Positions 19,583-27,623 of a stretch of DNA of 64,000 nucleotides are shown piece by piece. The stretch covers positions 62,001 through 126,000 of the forward strand of contig SHVE01000002.1 of assembly GCA_009694365.1 (NCBI GenBank). Direction: 5' to 3'. How positions within the stretch are numbered: position 1 is the first letter of the stretch; each line of letters begins with the position of its first letter. The DNA is from Thermoleophilia bacterium (GTDB taxonomy: Bacteria > Actinomycetota > Thermoleophilia > Miltoncostaeales > Miltoncostaeaceae). Under the pieces are notes generated by a model, which was given only the letters and a program-made list of their open reading frames with translations, had not been told where the DNA came from and did not search any database. Made by a program: the position numbers and the translations under genes.

Positions 19583-19587
19583 CCCGC

Positions 19588-19627
19588 TGCCCCCTCCCCG
19601 GACGCACAGGCGACCGGGGAGGGGGCA
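19588..19627 (+). terminator. Hairpin terminator after sucCD
   Basis: A perfect 14-bp stem (TGCCCCCTCCCCGG with its complement CCGGGGAGGGGGCA) closes a 12-nt loop, 6 nt after the sucD stop. There is no T-run, as is common in high-GC genomes. The -10 box of the next gene starts 5 nt downstream. Confidence 0.75.
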
Positions 19628-19631
19628 CGTC

Positions 19632-19637
19632 TAGACT
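19632..19637 (+). promoter_or_regulatory. -10 box TAGACT of aminotransferase, leaderless type
   Basis: TAGACT ends 8 nt before the GTG at 19646 and lies directly behind the sucCD terminator, so the aminotransferase is probably its own transcript. Confidence 0.5.
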
Positions 19638-19645
19638 GTCGCCTC

Positions 19646-20731
19646 GTGCCTGACGTCATTTCGTTCGCCCGCGGTGCCCCAGCCCCCGAGGCCCTTGACG
19701 GCGATCTCATCGCCCGCTGTACGAGTGAGGCCCTCGCCGCCGATCCCACGGTCGTCCTGTCCTACGGAACCGGTGGGGGCTACCCGCCACTGCGCGAGTG
19801 GCTGGCGACGCACCACGGCACCACCGCCGATCGGGTGCTCATCACCAACGGCTCCCTCGAGGGGTACGTGTTCCTGCTCGAGACGTTCCTTGCGCCGGGC
19901 GACCTTATCGCCCTCGAGGCGCCCACCTACGACCGGGCCCTGTTGCAAGCCCGAATCCACGGCATGGAGATCCTCCCCATCCCCATGCAGTCGGACGGAA
20001 TGGACGTGGACGTCCTCGCCGCCGCCTGTTCCGCCGGTCACGTTCCGAGGTTGGTCTACACCATCCCCAACTTCCACAATCCGGCGGGCACGACGATTTC
20101 GGCCGAGAAGCGCCGAGCGCTCATCGCCCTGGCCGAGCAGTACGACTTCTGGATCCTCGAGGACGACCCGTACGGTCGCCTGCGGTTCGAGGGCGAGGAC
20201 ATCGCGGGCATCTACGACATGGCGGGGCCCGACCGCGTCATGTTCTCATCCTCGTTCTCAAAGACCCTCGCTCCCGGCCTGCGCGTGGGCTACCTGGTCG
20301 CCCCTCCCGATCTCGTCGCACAACTCGTGACGCGCGCCAACCAGACGTACATCTCGCCCGCGCACCTGCCCGAGGCCGCGGTGTTCTACATCTGCGCGGG
20401 CGGTCTGCTCGAACCCAACATCGTTCGGGTCACCGACCTCATGCGGGTACGCCGTGACGCGATGGCCGCCGGTCTGGTCCACCTCCCCACCGGGACGCGG
20501 TGCGTTCCGCCCGAGGGTGGTTTCTTCATGTGGGCCGAACTGCCCGACGGCATCTCTGCCGATGCGCTGTTGCCGAGGGCTCAGGAGGCCGGGGTCATCT
20601 ACGTGGCCGGGTCCGCCTGCTTTACCTCTGGGCATGAGAACACGATGCGCCTCGCCTATTCCGGAGTCTCCCTGGCCGAGATCACCGAGGGCATGGAGCG
20701 CCTCGGCCAGGTCCTCCGCACAGCCGGGTAG
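19646..20731 (+). CDS. PLP-dependent class I/II aminotransferase (2-aminoadipate transaminase / MocR-domain type)
   Basis: A 361-residue fold-type I PLP enzyme. It has SYGTGGGYPPLREWLA near residue 40, TNGSLEGYVFLLETF, IPNFHNPAGTT near 146, LEDDPYGRLRF near 170, and the PLP lysine at 206 in SFSKTLAPG. This sequence style matches stand-alone aminotransferase domains related to LysN and to the C-terminal half of MocR regulators; no DNA-binding domain is attached. The substrate cannot be decided; broad-specificity amino acid transamination is likely. Confidence 0.88.
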   Translation: MPDVISFARGAPAPEALDGDLIARCTSEALAADPTVVLSYGTGGGYPPLREWLATHHGTTADRVLITNGSLEGYVFLLETFLAPGDLIALEAPTYDRALLQARIHGMEILPIPMQSDGMDVDVLAAACSAGHVPRLVYTIPNFHNPAGTTISAEKRRALIALAEQYDFWILEDDPYGRLRFEGEDIAGIYDMAGPDRVMFSSSFSKTLAPGLRVGYLVAPPDLVAQLVTRANQTYISPAHLPEAAVFYICAGGLLEPNIVRVTDLMRVRRDAMAAGLVHLPTGTRCVPPEGGFFMWAELPDGISADALLPRAQEAGVIYVAGSACFTSGHENTMRLAYSGVSLAEITEGMERLGQVLRTAG

Positions 20732-20825
20732 CGACGGACCCCGACGGGGGTCATTCCCCCGCGCCCTGCCCTCACCCATTGTGTGCGCGGACACATGTCA
20801 CCCAGTCCGATCGTGGGGACGCTGC

Positions 20826-20831
20826 TAGGTT
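20826..20831 (+). promoter_or_regulatory. -10 box TAGGTT before ATG at 20839
   Basis: TAGGTT ends 7 nt before an ATG at 20839, the leaderless spacing seen elsewhere. That ATG is not in the frame of the SpoIID-NlpC gene that follows, which is evidence for a frameshift in its 5' part. Confidence 0.4.
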
Positions 20832-20954
20832 GATTCGCATGCACGACAATCACGGTCATGCCCCCGCCCGCAGAATCGGCGGCGCCCCGTCAGCGAACAG
20901 GCGACTCGCCGCATCCTGACCCGCCGCTTCATCGCGGCCAGCGCGATTCTCCTC

Positions 20955-22163
20955 GTGGCCTCCTCCCCCGGGGTTGCTGCGCCTCTCTCGCGTAACGACG
21001 TGCTGGCGCGCACCCTCAACGGCCACACGGCTCAGCAGATCGTGCGCGAGGCCTTCCCGGGCAGCCAGTTACAGCAACGACCCCCAACAACGATCAAGGT
21101 TCTGATCGCCGATCAGGCACCGAGCGTCGTGATGTCCGGCCAGACGGTGTTGCGCCTGGTCGACGAGGGACGGAAGGGCGCGACGGGCACGCTGGTGCCC
21201 ATCGGCCATCGCATCATCGTGCAGCGCTCACGGACCGCCTTCACGGTGACCGATCTCGACCAACCGGGAGCGAGACCGTCGATGATGCGCGGCCCCGTGC
21301 GCATGGACTCCGGGGACGCCGAGACCGGGATCCGCATGGCCACCCCGCTCGACCGCCGTTTCCGCGGCACGCTGCGTGTGACGAAAAGCGACGGGCTCAA
21401 GGTCGCGGTGGTCAACCAGACCACCACCGAGGACTACATCCGCGGCGTGCTCGCCGGTGACATGCCACCCGAGTGGGGCGACCGGGCACCGGTGGCGCTC
21501 GTCGTCGGCGCGGTCGCCGCTCGCTCTCGTGCGCTCGCGGCCGTTGCCACCCGGAAGGGGGCCTTCAACGTCACGTCCGACGACCCCCTCTACTTGGGGC
21601 TCGACGGTGAGCGACCGCAGACCAACGCGGCCGTGGACGGCAGCACGGGCTGGACCGTTACGCTCGCCAACCACCCCTTTGAGGCCTCGTTCCCGGTGAT
21701 ACCCGGTGACGTAACGGTCTTCGCGCCAACCCTCGGGGCGCCCGATCAGGTGGCCGCCGGTCCGAACACGCGGGTACCGGGGTGGCGGCCGGGTTTGGGT
21801 GGCGCAGCCGTGCAGATGACCATGGGTTTCCGGGGGACGCCGTACCGGTGGGGCGGCTCCAAGCCCGGCGGCTTCGACTGCTCCGGCCTCCTCTACTTCG
21901 TGTACGGGAAACTCGGTATGCGCCTGCCCCGCGTGGCCGAGGATCAGGCGCACGTGGGCACGTACGTGCCATGGGCCAACCTGCTCCCGGGTGACGCCGT
22001 CTTCTTCGCCGACTCGTCCGGATACATCCACCACATGGGCCTCTACATCGGCGGCGGAAAGATGGTCCACGCCCCCCAAACGGGCGATGTGGTCAAGGTC
22101 TCTGCCATCACCACCGGCCACTACGCAGAGCAGTTTGCGGGTGGGCGGCGCTACTCGCCCTAG
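20955..22163 (+). CDS. SpoIID/LytB-domain and NlpC/P60 cell-wall hydrolase
   Basis: A secreted-type peptidoglycan protein. An N-terminal SpoIID-like domain (TTEDYIRGVLAGDMPPEW near residue 158, then ALVVGAVAARSRALA) precedes an NlpC/P60 peptidase domain with catalytic Cys309 in GGFDCSGLLYF, His in YIHHMGLYIG and a third polar His in MVHAP. The signal-peptide stretch (RRFIAASAILLVASSPGVA) is encoded in this frame upstream of 20955 but has no start codon; an ATG at 20839 with a good -10 box is in another frame. The true start may need a frameshift near 20900, so 20955 is only a minimum. Confidence 0.85.
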   Translation: MASSPGVAAPLSRNDVLARTLNGHTAQQIVREAFPGSQLQQRPPTTIKVLIADQAPSVVMSGQTVLRLVDEGRKGATGTLVPIGHRIIVQRSRTAFTVTDLDQPGARPSMMRGPVRMDSGDAETGIRMATPLDRRFRGTLRVTKSDGLKVAVVNQTTTEDYIRGVLAGDMPPEWGDRAPVALVVGAVAARSRALAAVATRKGAFNVTSDDPLYLGLDGERPQTNAAVDGSTGWTVTLANHPFEASFPVIPGDVTVFAPTLGAPDQVAAGPNTRVPGWRPGLGGAAVQMTMGFRGTPYRWGGSKPGGFDCSGLLYFVYGKLGMRLPRVAEDQAHVGTYVPWANLLPGDAVFFADSSGYIHHMGLYIGGGKMVHAPQTGDVVKVSAITTGHYAEQFAGGRRYSP

Positions 22164-22301
22164 GCCACCCCGGACAATGGGGGTCGAACGGCCCTCGGTG
22201 AGGGACATCCTCAGGGACATTTCACCGCAGTCCGGAGGGCGTCCCTGCGATAGCCTCTCGCGAAGCGGAAACGCTCTCAACCCATCGGAGATACGGACAC
22301 A

Positions 22302-23987
22302 GTGCGCACACACGACGTTGTTGTTGTCGGTGCCGGCCTCGCGGGAATGCGGGCGGCGATCGCCGCTCACGAGGCAGGCGTCGACGTCGCCCTCGTGACC
22401 AAACTGCATCCCGTCCGGAGTCACTCGGGAGCTGCTCAGGGCGGAATCAACGCCGCGCTGGGCAACGAGACCGACGACAACACCGACAACCACACCTTCG
22501 ACACCGTCAAGGGTGCCGACTACATCGGCGACCAGGACGCCATCGAGATGCTGTGCGAGCGCGCTCCGCGCGAGATCTACCAACTGGAGCACTGGGGTGC
22601 CGTTTTCTCCCGCCAGGAGGACTCCGGGAAGATCGCCCAGCGATCGTTCGGCGGCGCCGGCTTCCCGCGCACCTGCTTCGCGGCCGACCTCACGGGTCTG
22701 GTAATCCTGCACACGCTCTACACGGTGTGCGTGAAGTACGACATCCCGACCTACGAGGAGTGGTTCGTCACGGACCTCGTGACCGACGACAACGGCAACG
22801 CGGTCGGCGTGGTCGCCTACGACATGATCCACGGCACCATCGAGACCATCGGGGCGAAGGCTGTGGTCATGGCCACGGGCGGCGCGGGTCGTGTGTACCG
22901 CCCGTCCACCAACGCACACGCCTCCACCGGTGACGCGATGAGCCTGGCGCTCCGCAAGGGCGTGCCGCTCAAGGACATGGAGTTCATGCAGTTCCACCCC
23001 ACCACCCTCGCCGCCAACGGGGTGCTGGTGACGGAGGGGGCGCGTGGAGAGGGCGGGTACCTCCTGAACAAGGACGGGGACCGGTTCATGACCAAGTACG
23101 CCCCCAACAAGCTGGAACTGGCGTCGCGTGACGTCGTCTCCCGCGCGGTGGCCACCGAGATCATGGAGGGCCGCGGCATCGACGGCTGCGTGCTCCTCGA
23201 CCTGCGCCACCTGGGCCGCGACCGCATCATGGAGCGACTGCCGCAGATCCGCGAGTTGGCGATCGCCTTCGCGGGCACCGACCCCATCAACGAACCGATC
23301 CCCATCCGGCCCGGTGCGCACTACCACATGGGTGGAGTGCACGTGGACAGCTGGGGCGCCGCGCCGCACATGCCGGGGCTCTTCGCCGCCGGGGAGTGTG
23401 CCTGCGTGTCGGTTCACGGCGCCAACCGCCTAGGTGGCAACTCGTTGCTTGAGGCCGTGGTGTTCGGCGCCCGCACCGGTGAGGCCTCGGCGACCTACGC
23501 CCGGGACGCCCCGGAACCCACGGTGTCGAGCAACGCGGCCGCCGAGACCCAGCAGCGCATCGAGGACCTGCTCGCCCGTGAGAACGGACCGCGGCAGAGT
23601 GAGATCCGCGACGAACTGTCAGACGTGATGCAGGAGAAGGTGGGCGTGTATCGCTCGGGCCCGGTGCTCGAAGAGGCCAAGCGCACCGTCACGGAACTGC
23701 GGGAGCGGTTCCAAGGTGTCGTCGTTGGCGACAAGGGCCGTACGTTCAACACCGACCTCATCCACACCATCGAAACCGGCTACCTGCTAGACCTCGCCGA
23801 CTGCATGGTGACTGGCGCCATCGCGCGCACCGAGAGCCGTGGCGCCCACGCGCGCACCGACTTCACCGAGCGCGACGACGAGAACTGGATGAAGCACACC
23901 CTCGCGTATCTTGATGACGGCGAAATCCGCCTCGACTACTCCGAGGTGACCATGACCAAGTACGAGCCCCAGGTGAGGACCTACTGA
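22302..23987 (+). CDS. sdhA: Succinate dehydrogenase / fumarate reductase flavoprotein subunit
   Basis: The 561-residue FAD subunit that oxidises succinate. It has the dinucleotide motif [14 protein letters not shown], the covalent-FAD His41 in [11 protein letters not shown], the substrate region [17 protein letters not shown] near residue 240, and [10 protein letters not shown] near 343. The GTG at 22302 begins the homology. It is the first gene of a three-gene unit with sdhB and an HdrB-like subunit; the usual membrane-anchor genes sdhC and sdhD are absent. Confidence 0.95.
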   Translation: MRTHDVVVVGAGLAGMRAAIAAHEAGVDVALVTKLHPVRSHSGAAQGGINAALGNETDDNTDNHTFDTVKGADYIGDQDAIEMLCERAPREIYQLEHWGAVFSRQEDSGKIAQRSFGGAGFPRTCFAADLTGLVILHTLYTVCVKYDIPTYEEWFVTDLVTDDNGNAVGVVAYDMIHGTIETIGAKAVVMATGGAGRVYRPSTNAHASTGDAMSLALRKGVPLKDMEFMQFHPTTLAANGVLVTEGARGEGGYLLNKDGDRFMTKYAPNKLELASRDVVSRAVATEIMEGRGIDGCVLLDLRHLGRDRIMERLPQIRELAIAFAGTDPINEPIPIRPGAHYHMGGVHVDSWGAAPHMPGLFAAGECACVSVHGANRLGGNSLLEAVVFGARTGEASATYARDAPEPTVSSNAAAETQQRIEDLLARENGPRQSEIRDELSDVMQEKVGVYRSGPVLEEAKRTVTELRERFQGVVVGDKGRTFNTDLIHTIETGYLLDLADCMVTGAIARTESRGAHARTDFTERDDENWMKHTLAYLDDGEIRLDYSEVTMTKYEPQVRTY

Positions 23988-24940
23988 TGCCGTCGACCAC
24001 GTTCCGCATCTTCCGGTATCAGCCGGACTCGGGGGAGACCGAGTCGTACCACCAAGACTTCATCCTCGATCACGAGGAGAAGACCACCGTCCTCGACGCC
24101 GTCCTGCGCATTCAGAACGAGCAAGACGGCACACTGGCCGCGCGCTACTCGTGCCGCAGCGCAATCTGTGGCTCATGTACCTGCAAGGTCAACGGCAAGA
24201 CCGTGCTCGCGTGTATGACCCAGGTCGAGGACGTCAAGGCCGAGTACGGCGAGACGGTGCTCCGGATCGACCCCATCGGCAACTTCGCGCCCATCAAAGA
24301 CTTGGTTGTGGACCTGACCCCGTTCTGGGACAAGTTCCGGGCGATCAAGCCGTTTCTCATCCCGGATGGCCCGGCTCCCGAGAAGGAGCGCTTGGTGCCG
24401 AAAGCGGCGATGGAGAAGATCGCCCGCGAGAGCGCGTGCATCCTCTGCGCCGCCTGCTCCTCGGAGTGCAACTCGCTGGCTGCCGACCCCGAGTTCGTCG
24501 GTCCGGCGGCGTTCGCTTGGGGGTACCGCTTCGCCGCGGACGAGCGCGACGCCGAGCGGAAGTCGCGCGCGAAGCTCTACTCGGGTGAACACGGCGTGTG
24601 GGACTGCACCCGGTGCATGTTCTGCAACGAGCGCTGTCCCAAGGGCGTCAACCCGCGCGACGCCATCGAGAAACTCGGTGCCATCGCGTTTCAGGAAAAG
24701 GTCACCAGCGACAAGGGTGCCCGTCACGCCAAGGCGTTCCTCATCTCCATGCGCACCGGGGGCAAGTTGAACGAGCTCCTCATCGCTCCGTACACCGACC
24801 CGATCGGCTCGCCGTTCAACGCGCCGTTGGCGCTGCGGATGGCCCGGAGGGGTAAGTTGCCGAAGTCTCCCTTCACCCACAAGGTGGACAACTTCGACCA
24901 AGTCAAGAAGCTCGTCAAGAACGTCAAGGAGACGATCTGA
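23987..24940 (+). CDS. sdhB: Succinate dehydrogenase / fumarate reductase iron-sulfur subunit
   Basis: The 317-residue electron-transfer subunit. The N-terminal plant-type ferredoxin domain binds a 2Fe-2S cluster through YSCRSAICGSCTC, and the C-terminal domain has CILCAACSSEC and CTRCMFCNERCP for the 4Fe-4S and 3Fe-4S or second cubane clusters. It is longer than typical SdhB (about 240), with a C-terminal extension after the last cluster motif. It shares one base with sdhA and one with the next gene, so the three are tightly coupled. Confidence 0.95.
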   Translation: MPSTTFRIFRYQPDSGETESYHQDFILDHEEKTTVLDAVLRIQNEQDGTLAARYSCRSAICGSCTCKVNGKTVLACMTQVEDVKAEYGETVLRIDPIGNFAPIKDLVVDLTPFWDKFRAIKPFLIPDGPAPEKERLVPKAAMEKIARESACILCAACSSECNSLAADPEFVGPAAFAWGYRFAADERDAERKSRAKLYSGEHGVWDCTRCMFCNERCPKGVNPRDAIEKLGAIAFQEKVTSDKGARHAKAFLISMRTGGKLNELLIAPYTDPIGSPFNAPLALRMARRGKLPKSPFTHKVDNFDQVKKLVKNVKETI

Positions 24941-25824
24941 TGGCGCACCGGTTCGCGTACTACCCCGGCTGTGTGGCCGAGTTCAGTTCGAAGGAACTCA
25001 ACGCCACCACCAAGGCACTGGCACCGCTCCTCGACATCGAGCTCCTCCCCATGCCCAACGCCACCTGCTGTGGCGCGGGCGACATCGCCGAGGCCAAGCC
25101 CAACCTGTACCTCACGCTCAACGTCCGGATCCTCTCGGAGGCGGAGGAGATGGGTGCCGACATCCTCACCATCTGCAACGTGTGCACGCTCAACCTCCGT
25201 CGTGCGAACAAGATGGTGAAGGAGGACCCCCGCCTGCTCGAGCAGGTCAACGGGGAGCTCGTCACCGCCGGTGGTCGTCCGTACCAGGGAACCATCGAGG
25301 TGACACACCTCCTGTGGTTCCTCGCCACCGAAGAGGGGCTGTCGCTCCTCGAACAACGTGGCCCGCGTGGCCTCAACGGCCTCCGGGTGGCCCCGTACTA
25401 CGGCTGCCAGTTGCTCCGGCCGTCGTCGGTGATGGGCTTCGAGGATCCGGACCGCCCGCAGTCGCTCGAGCGCCTCATCACAGCCCTCGGCGGAGAGGTG
25501 GCCGACTACGAAGGCAAGAGTCGCTGCTGCGGCTTCCCCATCATCCTCGCGCGCGAGCAGGTGGCCCTCAAGGAGTCGCACGTGGCCCTCTCGGGTGCTC
25601 GTGACGCCGGGGCGCAGGCCATGGTGACGCCCTGTCCGCTCTGTCATCTGGCGATGGACGCCTACCAGCGGAAGACTGAGCAACTCATGGGCGAGACGTA
25701 CTCCATGCCCGTGCTCCACCTTCCGCAACTCATCGGCCTGGCCCTCGGCATCGACACCAAGCAGATGGAGTTCAAGCGCCACATGGTGAACGTGGACGAG
25801 GTACTCGCCACCGTCGGCGCGTAG
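24940..25824 (+). CDS. HdrB-like CCG-domain subunit of non-classical succinate dehydrogenase
   Basis: A 294-residue protein with two cysteine-rich CCG domains: YYPGC, TCCGAG and CNVC in the first, YYGCQLL, RCCGFP and TPCPLCH in the second. This is the fold of heterodisulfide reductase subunit B and of the E subunit of archaeal and Campylobacter-type complex II (SdhE/MfrE). Placed directly after sdhA-sdhB with no SdhC/SdhD, it is the likely site of electron transfer to quinone or a disulfide at the membrane surface. No membrane helix is seen. The symbol sdhE is avoided because it also names a flavinylation factor. Confidence 0.88.
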   Translation: MAHRFAYYPGCVAEFSSKELNATTKALAPLLDIELLPMPNATCCGAGDIAEAKPNLYLTLNVRILSEAEEMGADILTICNVCTLNLRRANKMVKEDPRLLEQVNGELVTAGGRPYQGTIEVTHLLWFLATEEGLSLLEQRGPRGLNGLRVAPYYGCQLLRPSSVMGFEDPDRPQSLERLITALGGEVADYEGKSRCCGFPIILAREQVALKESHVALSGARDAGAQAMVTPCPLCHLAMDAYQRKTEQLMGETYSMPVLHLPQLIGLALGIDTKQMEFKRHMVNVDEVLATVGA

Positions 25825-25843
25825 ACGCCGCAACGTTCTGAGA

Positions 25844-25880
25844 CCCCGAGGGCCCAAGCGGGGCGCCGGGCCCTTCGGGG
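25844..25880 (+). terminator. Hairpin terminator after sdh unit
   Basis: CCCCGAGGGCCC pairs with GGGCCCTTCGGGG (one bulged T) across a 12-nt loop, starting 19 nt after the stop of the HdrB-like gene. Confidence 0.6.
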
Positions 25881-25905
25881 TGGTGCACTGGTGGCGGAAA
25901 GCCCC

Positions 25906-25918
25906 GGTGTCAGACACC
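25906..25918. repeat. GGTGTCAGACACC palindrome, perfect copy
   Basis: A 13-nt inverted repeat (6-bp arms, one central base) 26 nt behind the sdh terminator. Related copies occur at 16138, 36719, 42448 and, inside ctaD, 53938. Confidence 0.6.
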
Positions 25919-26403
25919 TGCGCGCCATGGACCGCCCCCACACCGCGACCGAGTACGGTCTGGTGGCATCGATGCAGGCAGGCCGACCACCGTAGCCGAC
26001 CTGCTCGACTTCCTTGCCGAAGGGCCCGACGCGCCAGAGTACGGCGTCGCCGAGTAGCCCGTCGGGGCGATCAACTGGCAGACGGAATCTGATCGATTGG
26101 CACGATTCGGCGCTCGAGAGGAACCGATGAAACGCGCGTGAGGCCGACCGACACGATCCCGAACGGGATACCGATAATCGTGATGTACCGGGCACCGATA
26201 CGGGCCCGGGCAGGCATAACTACCGCACCGCAGTCCGAGCGAAAACCGAGCTAGGCGGTGGTGGCGAGTATCGTTGCTACTGGGAGCAACAGTGATCTGG
26301 GCGGCGCCGTATGGCGACCGTTTATCGCCGTTACACGGTGTGGGAGTTCCGGCACGGGCCCTAATGCCAATGTCCGCTGGTGGAGGCGGTGCCGCCGTCA
26401 TGC

Positions 26404-26595
26404 TCAGTCCATGTTCATGCCACCCGCGCCCTCGTTGCCCTTGTCGCCATGCACTGGCATCGTGATCTGCCCATCTGACCGCTCCGGAGGGGCTGCCGCT
26501 GAGAAGCTGATGCTGTTGGGCATGTTCCCGACGGGGATTCGGGCGACGACCGTCATCTCCGTCAGGTCGAGAACCCTCGGGGTTGCCGTCTCCCA
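26404..26595 (-). pseudogene. C-terminal remnant of YVTN/cytochrome-D1-like propeller protein
   Basis: The minus-strand frame from 26595 to the stop at 26404 reads VLDLTEMTVVARIPVGNMPN followed by SISF and a polar, Gly/Met-rich tail ending GGMNMD. The phrase VVARIPVGNMPNSI is characteristic of YVTN-repeat beta-propellers. There is no start codon; a TGA lies immediately upstream and the asd stop 20 nt further. It is a truncated 3' end of a former gene. Confidence 0.5.
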
Positions 26596-26615
26596 TCACA
26601 CGCTCGGAGTGATCC

Positions 26616-27623
26616 CTACAGCCAGCCGTTCATTACGAGGCTCTCGGCGATCTGCACCGCGTTGGTGGCCGCACCCTTTCGCAGGTTGTCGGACACCACC
26701 CACATGGCTAGGCCACGGGGATGGGAGGCATCAGCACGGATGCGGCCGATGAAAACTTCGTCACGGCCCTCGGCCTCGCGGGCAAGGGGGTACACGTTGG
26801 CACGGGGCTCATCGAGGACCACCGCGCCCGGGGCCAGCATGAGGATCTCCCGTGCCCGCTCCGCAGTGATGGGCTCGGTCGTCTCGATGTGCACAGCCTG
26901 CGAGTGCGAACGGATAACCGGTACGCGCACGCACGTGGCCGACACGGCGAGGCCCGGACGGTGGAGCATCTTGCGCGTCTCGTCGGCCACCTTCATCTCC
27001 TCGCCGGTGTACCCCGAGACATCGAACACGTCGATGTGGGGGATGACGTTGAAGGCAATGGGGTGCGGATACACAGCCGGAGGAGGCTCGTCGCCCGCAA
27101 GGTTCCCTGCGATCTGCCGGCGTAGCTCCTCGATGGCGCTCTGGCCGGTACCGCTGACCGACTGATACGACGACACGATGACGCGCTCGATCCCCACGGC
27201 GTCCGCCAAGGGCTTGAGCGCCACCACGAGCGGTGCGGCAACGCAGTTGGGGTTGGCGATGATCCCCTGGTGGCCCGCGATGTCCGACTCGTTGACCTCG
27301 GGTACCACGAGGGGCACGAGGGGGTCCATCCGGAACGCGGACGAGTTGTCGATGACCACGGCACCGGCTTCCACCGCCGCTGGCGCGAACGCCTGCGCCC
27401 GCTCCGCGCCGGCCGCGAAGAGTGCAATCTGGATGTTCTGAAACGAGTCCTCGGTGAGGGTTTGCACCTCAAACGGCTTGCCGAGGTACTCCACGATGCG
27501 TCCCGCGCTGCGGGCGGAGGCGAGGGGCCGGAGTTCGGTCACGGGGAACCCCCGCTCCTCGAGCACCCGAATCATGGTGCTGCCCACGGCGCCGGTGGCA
27601 CCGACGATGGCAACGTTAAACAC
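26616..27623 (-). CDS. asd: Aspartate-semialdehyde dehydrogenase
   Basis: Reduces aspartyl phosphate to the semialdehyde for lysine, threonine and methionine. The 335-residue protein has the NADP-binding start FNVAIVGATGAVGS, the nucleophile Cys127 in NPNCVAAP, SYQSVSGTGQ near 150 and the catalytic-type His in RSHSQAVHIE. The GTG at 27623 lies inside the end of lysC (8-nt overlap), which fits coupled translation; an upstream in-frame start at 27641 would add non-homologous residues. Confidence 0.95.
   Translation of the reverse strand: MFNVAIVGATGAVGSTMIRVLEERGFPVTELRPLASARSAGRIVEYLGKPFEVQTLTEDSFQNIQIALFAAGAERAQAFAPAAVEAGAVVIDNSSAFRMDPLVPLVVPEVNESDIAGHQGIIANPNCVAAPLVVALKPLADAVGIERVIVSSYQSVSGTGQSAIEELRRQIAGNLAGDEPPPAVYPHPIAFNVIPHIDVFDVSGYTGEEMKVADETRKMLHRPGLAVSATCVRVPVIRSHSQAVHIETTEPITAERAREILMLAPGAVVLDEPRANVYPLAREAEGRDEVFIGRIRADASHPRGLAMWVVSDNLRKGAATNAVQIAESLVMNGWL

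Larger units (their letters stand above)
25825..26615. other. Gene-poor gap with degraded fragments
   Basis: This 791-nt gap separates the convergent sdh and lysC-asd units. It holds a terminator hairpin, the best copy of the GGTGTCAGACACC palindrome, a possible 48-codon leftward frame (26217 to 26071, MPARARIGARYITIIGIPFG) with one hydrophobic stretch, and the C-terminal remnant of a propeller protein at 26404-26595. Base composition between 26080 and 26350 is less GC-rich than the surrounding genes. Confidence 0.55.

Noticed and set aside
21228-23417. A 729-codon open frame on the minus strand opposite the NlpC/P60 and sdhA genes
   Set aside because: It is the antisense shadow of two well-supported genes; its His/Val/Gly-rich translation has no motifs. 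Long antisense frames are expected at this GC content.
26071-26217. 48-codon minus-strand frame with one hydrophobic stretch
   Set aside because: No ribosome site, no family and a setting full of debris. Mentioned in the graveyard finding but not annotated as a gene.
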